In this document: in pieces, positions 59,361-64,000 of the stretch
How the letters are laid out: each line of letters opens with the position of its first letter
How positions within the stretch are numbered: position 1 is the first letter of the stretch
Source: Scalesia atractyloides
Taxonomy: Eukaryota > Streptophyta > Magnoliopsida > Asterales > Asteraceae
Reading direction: 5' to 3'
Assembly (NCBI GenBank): GCA_947069175.1
Contig: CAMTDV010000013.1
Span: 53,326,610-53,390,609 of the forward strand
DNA: 64,000 bases
Program-made: the position numbers and the translations under genes
The notes under the pieces: generated by a model
What the model was told of the DNA's origin: nothing
Database searches by the model: none
What the model saw: only the letters and a program-made list of their open reading frames with translations

Positions 59361-61061
59361 AAATTAATTCGCTGACCGAACCGGTCAACGGTCAACGCTA
59401 AATAAACAATTTTTTTATATTTTTATTTATTTAATTTAATTTAAAAATCAATTAAAAATACTTAAAAATAACATTTTCAAAGATAGAAAATAGCCATAAA
59501 CTCACAAAAATATATCTAAAAATATCATTAAAATCCTTAATAAAATCCACCCATTTAATATATTTTTCCGTTATTATTTAGGTTAGTAATCCCCGTTGTT
59601 CCGCTCATCTAATTCGTGCGCATATCACCATCTCCAATCCAACGCACCCAAGGTGAGTGAATCTTACAAATTCCCCGTTTTAATCACGTTTTGGGGTGTA
59701 TCATGTGTCTTTGTATATATATTATAACTAAATCATTGTGCATGCATCATATCATGAACATGTGTATTCAGTTTGTTGCTATTAAGTAGTTATTATTGGA
59801 TGCAATTTATTATTCAGTACATGCAATTTCATAGGCCGCCGCTCCCCATTATATTATGAGCGTTGAGCATGTTCCCCATTTCATTATGAGGTTGAACCTG
59901 GCGTGCCCACATACGATCGGCTCCGTTTGATTGAGCCTTGATCGCACAGACATTTTCATTTTCAGTACATGCAATACGTGTCACACCCCGACCCGCAGCG
60001 GAATAAGAGTCGGGGCATAATTGGGTTATCACCAAAGCTTATGATGTTTACTAATATGTTTCATATTTATTAAATCCAAATTACATTTCAATGTTCCAAG
60101 TCAAATTCATACAATACAAGAAAAGGAAAAATTAACTAAAATAAATCCATAATCTAAACTGGTTTATTCTTCTAAGCCGCCCTATGTGTTTCTTGCTTCA
60201 ACTTGATCACCTGTATCATGTGTAAAAATGGGAAGTTTTGGGTCAACAAAAGTTGGCGAGTGAACCTTGTTAAAAACATTTGTTATCAATTTATTATTGT
60301 AATTTATTTAGGAAAAACTGTGCAATAATCATATATGAACAAATGTATGTAAACATAACGATCACAAACCACCTTACTTAAACATGAAATAAGAATGACA
60401 ATGTATATGTTGGCAACGTCCCGTTCACGCTCATATGTAATGGGGAACGGACGGCCTATGCTAATGTATGTGAGATCAAGGCTCAATCAAACGGAGCCGA
60501 TCTTATGTTGGCAACGCCTGGTTCACGCTCATAGGTAATGGGGAACAGCTCACGCTCATAGGTAATGGGGAGCGGCGGCCTATGAAATGTATGTACTGAA
60601 ATGATAAAATTAATCTAAACTTCAACCACACAAACAATGGATACACATTGAATACACATTTGATCATGAACATGATGGATGCACAAATGTTTAATTATAA
60701 TAAATAAATACGATACATGATACACCCCAAAATGTGATTAAAACGGGGAATTGGTAGAGATTCACTCACATTGGGTGCGTTTGTTTTAAGATGTTGAATG
60801 CGCACGAGTTTAGGGGATTGATCGACGAGAGATAACTAACCAAATAAATAACGAAAAGGTACGGTAAGTATGTGGATTTTATTAACTATTTTAATAAGAT
60901 TTTTGGGTATAATTTTGTGAGTTGAAGGCTACTTTCTAACTTTAAAAACGTTATTTTTAAGTATTTTTAATTGATTTTTAAATTAAATAAATAAAAAATG
61001 TTGACTTTGACCATTGACCGAGACCGTTGACCGTTGACCGGTTAAGGTCGGTTATATGGTT

Positions 61062-61475
61062 GCACTGAGCGAGGTTCGAACCGGTGACCTCCCGTACGCG
61101 TGCACGCAGCTCTACCGACTGAGCTACGTGTCTAACCCGAAATAATTCTGTTTTTAATTATACTTATATACTATTTAACTTAATCCGAAAATTATTTATT
61201 TTTAAAAATCTTTTAAACGTATCGGACCGGTGCTGACCACAGGTCTCGAACCCGGGACCTGTGGGTTAGCGTACACACAGTCCACCGCTGGACTGTGTGT
61301 CTCACTTGGTTATTAACTCGGTTTTTATTATACTTAACATAGACTGTGAGTCAACCCGGTTCAGTTAAAAAGGCAGATTTTTATTTCAAGTGAGTAAAGC
61401 TGGGACAGGATTCGAACTCGCGTTGCATGTGTGTTTGTTGCACACAGTCCACCGCTGGACTGTGTGTCTAACCCG
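61062..61475 (-). other. Three tandem tRNA-like modules in the youngest solo LTR
   Basis: In minus-strand order 61475-61398, 61310-61230 and 61139-61062. The first two hold CACAGTCCA-GCGG-TGGACTGTG and the third CACGTAGCTC-AGTCGGTA-GAGCTGCGTG. B-boxes are GAGTTCGAATCC, GGGTTCGAGACC and GGTTCGAACCT. One substitution in the third D-loop (AGTTGGTA to AGTCGGTA) leaves the stem intact. Confidence 0.77.
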
Positions 61476-62324
61476 TTCATTAAACCGATTTTAATTATTC
61501 TTATATTATACAACACTTCATCTTCTTCGTTCAAAACACAGACATCGACTAATTGACTGTTATTTGTTAAATTAGCTCAATGAATGTTATGAGCCATCGT
61601 AAAGAAAATGAACGGAAAGAGATTGGAGGGTTGATTGTACCAACTGTTCGTTTTCCTTCAGACGTCCAGCAAGGTCGTCGGCTCCGTCTTGGTGAGCTGC
61701 GGCTAATAGGATCTACCAACAATTTGGAGGGATTAGATGTGAAATGGAACTACTGGGTAACGACTAATCAGTAAATTAGAAGAATCATACCGATTAACAG
61801 CAGTTTCCTTGAAAGCTCAGAATTTCTTCGGCGAAACAGATAATCCGGCAACGTCGACTGGAAAGGATTCTGGGTGAGGGATTGATATTAGAATTTTGTC
61901 TAATAAAGGAATGAGCCAGAAAAATCGAAGTAATTACCGTGCAGGTGGAAGTCTCGGTTTTCCGGCAACTTGCAGATGTTTTCCGGCGAGTAAATTTTCG
62001 TCGAGAAAAGGTGCGATTTGAGAGCGAAAAGGTTTCTGGTGAATTGTGGGTGAATTTATAGGGTAGTATCGAGATGTATGGGGTCTGAATTCGGTCTCAA
62101 TTCGAAGTCAGCCGTTCTCCGGCGGTTACGACTGATGTCGCGGGTTCAGACGTCGGTTATAACCGTCGTTAGAGTTAATTCTTCGGTTATCTTGAACGGA
62201 AACGTAAATTATCGGTGAAGTCGTCGGGATTTCCGACGACTGCTATTTGGGCGCAATTTGACTGAATTTGACTTCCGCATTTTATTATTTGAATTAATTG
62301 ATTCCTTATATTATCAGAAAATCA

Positions 62325-62408
62325 AAGTGGCGGAGCGGTTGATGGTGTGAAAGTTAAGTCTTTGAGGAATATCCGCTGACCCGGGTTCGACTCCCGGCAG
62401 CCGGTTTT
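62325..62408 (+). other. tRNA-Ser/Leu-like sequence, antisense in youngest solo LTR
   Basis: Box A TGGCGGAGCGG and box B GGTTCGACTCC fit the consensus; the T-arm CCGGG-TTCGACT-CCCGG is perfect and TTTT follows at 62405-62408. It is the cleanest of the antisense copies for a Pol III gene layout. Confidence 0.65.
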
Positions 62409-63094
62409 CCTTTTTAATTAATTTATTTTTATATTTTACAATTATAATTTATATCTTTTAATTTGTTGATTAATTATGAATCGTTTAAAATTAAAATAAG
62501 CCGTAATTGAACAACAAAAATTTAAAACTGATTGTTCGGTTATTAAACGAAGCGGGTTTCGAAAACCCGTTTTTCGACAAATGTTACAATACGATCGGCT
62601 CCGTTTGATTGAGCCTTGATCGCACAGTTTCATTTATGTTATTTACAGTATGATTTTGGTATGTTCATGTATGCTGTCAATGTTATTGTATGTTGTAGTG
62701 TGACTGCTATTTGCCATTGCTTGATTATTTACATTTGCTCATCTATGATTATGCACAATTTTTCATTGATAAATTAACAATTAATTTATTAATAAATGTT
62801 TATCTAATAAGGTTCACTCGCCAACTTATGTTGACCCAAAAACTCTCATTTTACACATCATACAGGTGAACCAGCAGCTAGGAACACATAGGACTTGGAC
62901 TAGAATAATAAAACGATTTAGAGTTGGGATTGTTATGCTTGGTTTATTTCCTTTGTATTGAATGAACATGTTTGGATATTTGAAAATGTAACTTTGACTT
63001 TATTAAATATGAAACAAATTAGTAAATGTCATGAGCTTTGGTGATAACCCAATTATGCCCCGACTCTTATTCCGCTGCGGGTCGGGGTGTGACA

Positions 63095-63236
63095 GGGCCC
63101 AAACATGAGCAAAGCCCAAGACATCCGATGGATGTAGCAAATTTATATTTCTTCAATTGTTTTTGTGGATATTCATTTAATACGACACATGACACCAATA
63201 TGCCAAACTCATACTCTCGATAAGTATTTCTTGTAA
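63095..63236 (+). mobile_element. Outer element leader, resumed
   Basis: After the GGGCC duplication the sequence continues CAAACATGAGCAAAGCCCAAG, matching the inner leader at 53054. It rejoins the outer element begun at 46721. Confidence 0.85.
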
Positions 63237-64000
63237 ATGTCTTCTAGTCACTCTCGTAGAGGTAGGAGATCAGGAAAATCCCGCGAGCGCATGGCTGCCC
63301 AAAAATCGCTCAACAAATGGTCGTCGTAATACCCAACATCGTAGGTCAAGTCTAACAAGCCCTTACCGCTAATCCCATCAACCCAATCAATCAAGAAGGC
63401 CAAAATACCGCTAACATTCCTCTCCATACCACTAAATGACACTAAAAGCATTTCAAATCCTGCGATCCCCCAAAATACGAAGGGGCTGAAGGTGTCACCG
63501 CTCTCCTCCATTGGTTCGAGGAGATGGAAAACACTTTTCTTAATTGCGACTGCCCCGATGATCGCAAGGTGCGATATGCTACTGGTCGTTTGTTCGGAGT
63601 AGCACTTACATGGTGGAACACAGAGAAGGGCTAGCGAGGTGTTGAGGATGCTATGACTTTGACTTGGGAAGAGTTGAGGAAGATCATGACAAGACATTTC
63701 TGTCCAAGAAGTGAAATCAAGAAATTAGAAGATGAGTTCTACTCTTTGAAACAAAAGGAGGGTGACCACACCACATACAACAAGCGATTCCTTGAGTTGA
63801 ATCAAATGGTCCCCAACTTGTTCACTCCCCTTTACCGTTTGATTGAACACTGCGTTCGGGGTCTTCCTTCAAATATTCAGGACCCTGTAATAAGTACCAC
63901 CCCTGCAACTTTGGAAGCACCAATGGAGTTAGCTACAGAGCTCACCGAAAACCACATTAGGAATGGAGATTTCAAGGAGGAGAAGAAGAAGGATAAAGCA
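63237..64000 (+). pseudogene. gag of the outer Ty3 element (broken, runs off window)
   Basis: An ATG at 63237 opens MSSSHSRRGRRSGKSRERMA. The frame is lost by a shift near 63300. Gag similarity to the inner copy continues with stops near 63352, 63437 and 63632: HWFEEMENTFLNCDCPDDRK, ATGRLFGVALTWWNTEK and DEFYSLKQKEGDHTTYNKRF are readable. It reaches the window end in the lysine-rich segment before the knuckles. It cannot make a full Gag. Confidence 0.85.

Larger units (their letters stand above)
59979..62588 (-). mobile_element. Solo LTR inside the inner 3' LTR, minus strand
   Basis: On the minus strand it starts TGTAACATTTGTCGAAAAACG at 62588 and ends GGTCGGGGTGTGACA at 59979 (2610 bp). A perfect 5-bp duplication ATACG (59974-59978 and 62589-62593) matches the uninterrupted 5' LTR, which reads CAATACGATCGG. 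It is the youngest event in the nest. A TATA-like TATAAATT on minus lies at 62060-62053. Confidence 0.93.
49741..63094 (+). mobile_element. Inner Ty3 (Tekay/Del-like) retrotransposon, nearly intact
   Basis: A complete element inserted in the leader of the outer copy. It is flanked by a perfect 5-bp duplication GGGCC (49736-49740 and 63095-63099). The LTRs are 49741-52363 and 57898-63094 (the latter carrying a solo-LTR insertion). PBS, gag-pol, and a PPT are present. The two LTRs are similar apart from a few substitutions and small indels, so insertion was fairly recent. Gag-pol has two visible lesions. Confidence 0.93.
57898..63094 (+). mobile_element. Inner element 3' LTR, containing a solo LTR
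   Basis: It starts and ends as the 5' LTR does. Without the insertion at 59979-62593 it is about 2.58 kb. The TATA position of the 5' copy (TTTATAAAAC) reads TTTTTAAAAC here. About 70 bp between the second and third tRNA-like modules are deleted near 59280. It has two copies of the GATCGGCTC..GAGCC hairpin unit before the insertion point and at 62591. Confidence 0.92.

Noticed and set aside
63248..63697. 149-codon minus-strand frame
   Set aside because: Antisense shadow of the broken outer gag.

Overview
This is plant nuclear DNA: AT-rich, poor in genes, and built mostly of nested LTR retrotransposons. The only complete host-type gene I can read is a two-exon LOB-domain (LBD) transcription factor on the minus strand at 42496-43728. 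The retroelement families (a Tekay/Del-like Ty3 element with 2.3-3.0 kb LTRs and a SIRE/Maximus-like Ty1/copia element with an extra ORF) suggest a eudicot. Their protein style suggests Asteraceae, but that is inference and not tested.

Layout. 1-2931: 5' LTR and leader of a minus-strand Ty3 element that runs off the left edge. 2932-11750: mostly non-coding, with two related 9-bp-TSD MITEs (5793-6309, 7319-7899) around a LINE 3' fragment, SINE-like pieces, a dead Harbinger-associated gene (9248-10502) and a 249-bp MITE. 11756-18204: a solo LTR (TSD attga) holding a second, unrelated solo LTR (14077-17065, TSD ctaac). 18669-19634: a degraded gene. 19950-22058: another solo LTR. 24404-38371: a long inverted-repeat element split by a broken copia element (25116-38299). 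38761-41535: a FAR1 DNA-binding-domain exon in a field of ATGGCGTTTT motifs. 42496-43894: LBD gene and promoter. 45463-64000: a four-level nest. A truncated LTR (45463-46720) contains an outer Tekay-like element (from 46721). That contains an almost intact inner Tekay-like element (49741-63094, TSD gggcc). The inner element's 3' LTR contains a solo LTR (59979-62588, TSD atacg).

Most unusual signal. All five copies of one Ty3 LTR family (14077-17065 minus, 46721-49034 plus, 49741-52363 plus, 57898-63094 plus, 59979-62588 minus) carry the same arrangement. Near the LTR 5' end is one antisense tRNA-like sequence with consensus box A, box B and a T-run terminator. Downstream of the LTR TATA box lie three tandem sense tRNA-like modules, each with a long D-arm-like hairpin and a TTCGA T-loop. 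If transcribed, the retroelement RNA would carry three tRNA-like structures. This resembles in concept the 5S-rRNA-bearing Cassandra TRIM elements, but with tRNA. A second unusual signal is in the copia element: clusters of a CACTTCGTACGAAGTG palindrome occur just upstream of TATA-like boxes in the LTR, before gag, and before the third ORF.

The retroelements replicate by reverse transcription and integration; all copies here look broken. Only the LBD gene looks like a working host gene. Calls rest on reading by eye, without alignments or database searches.
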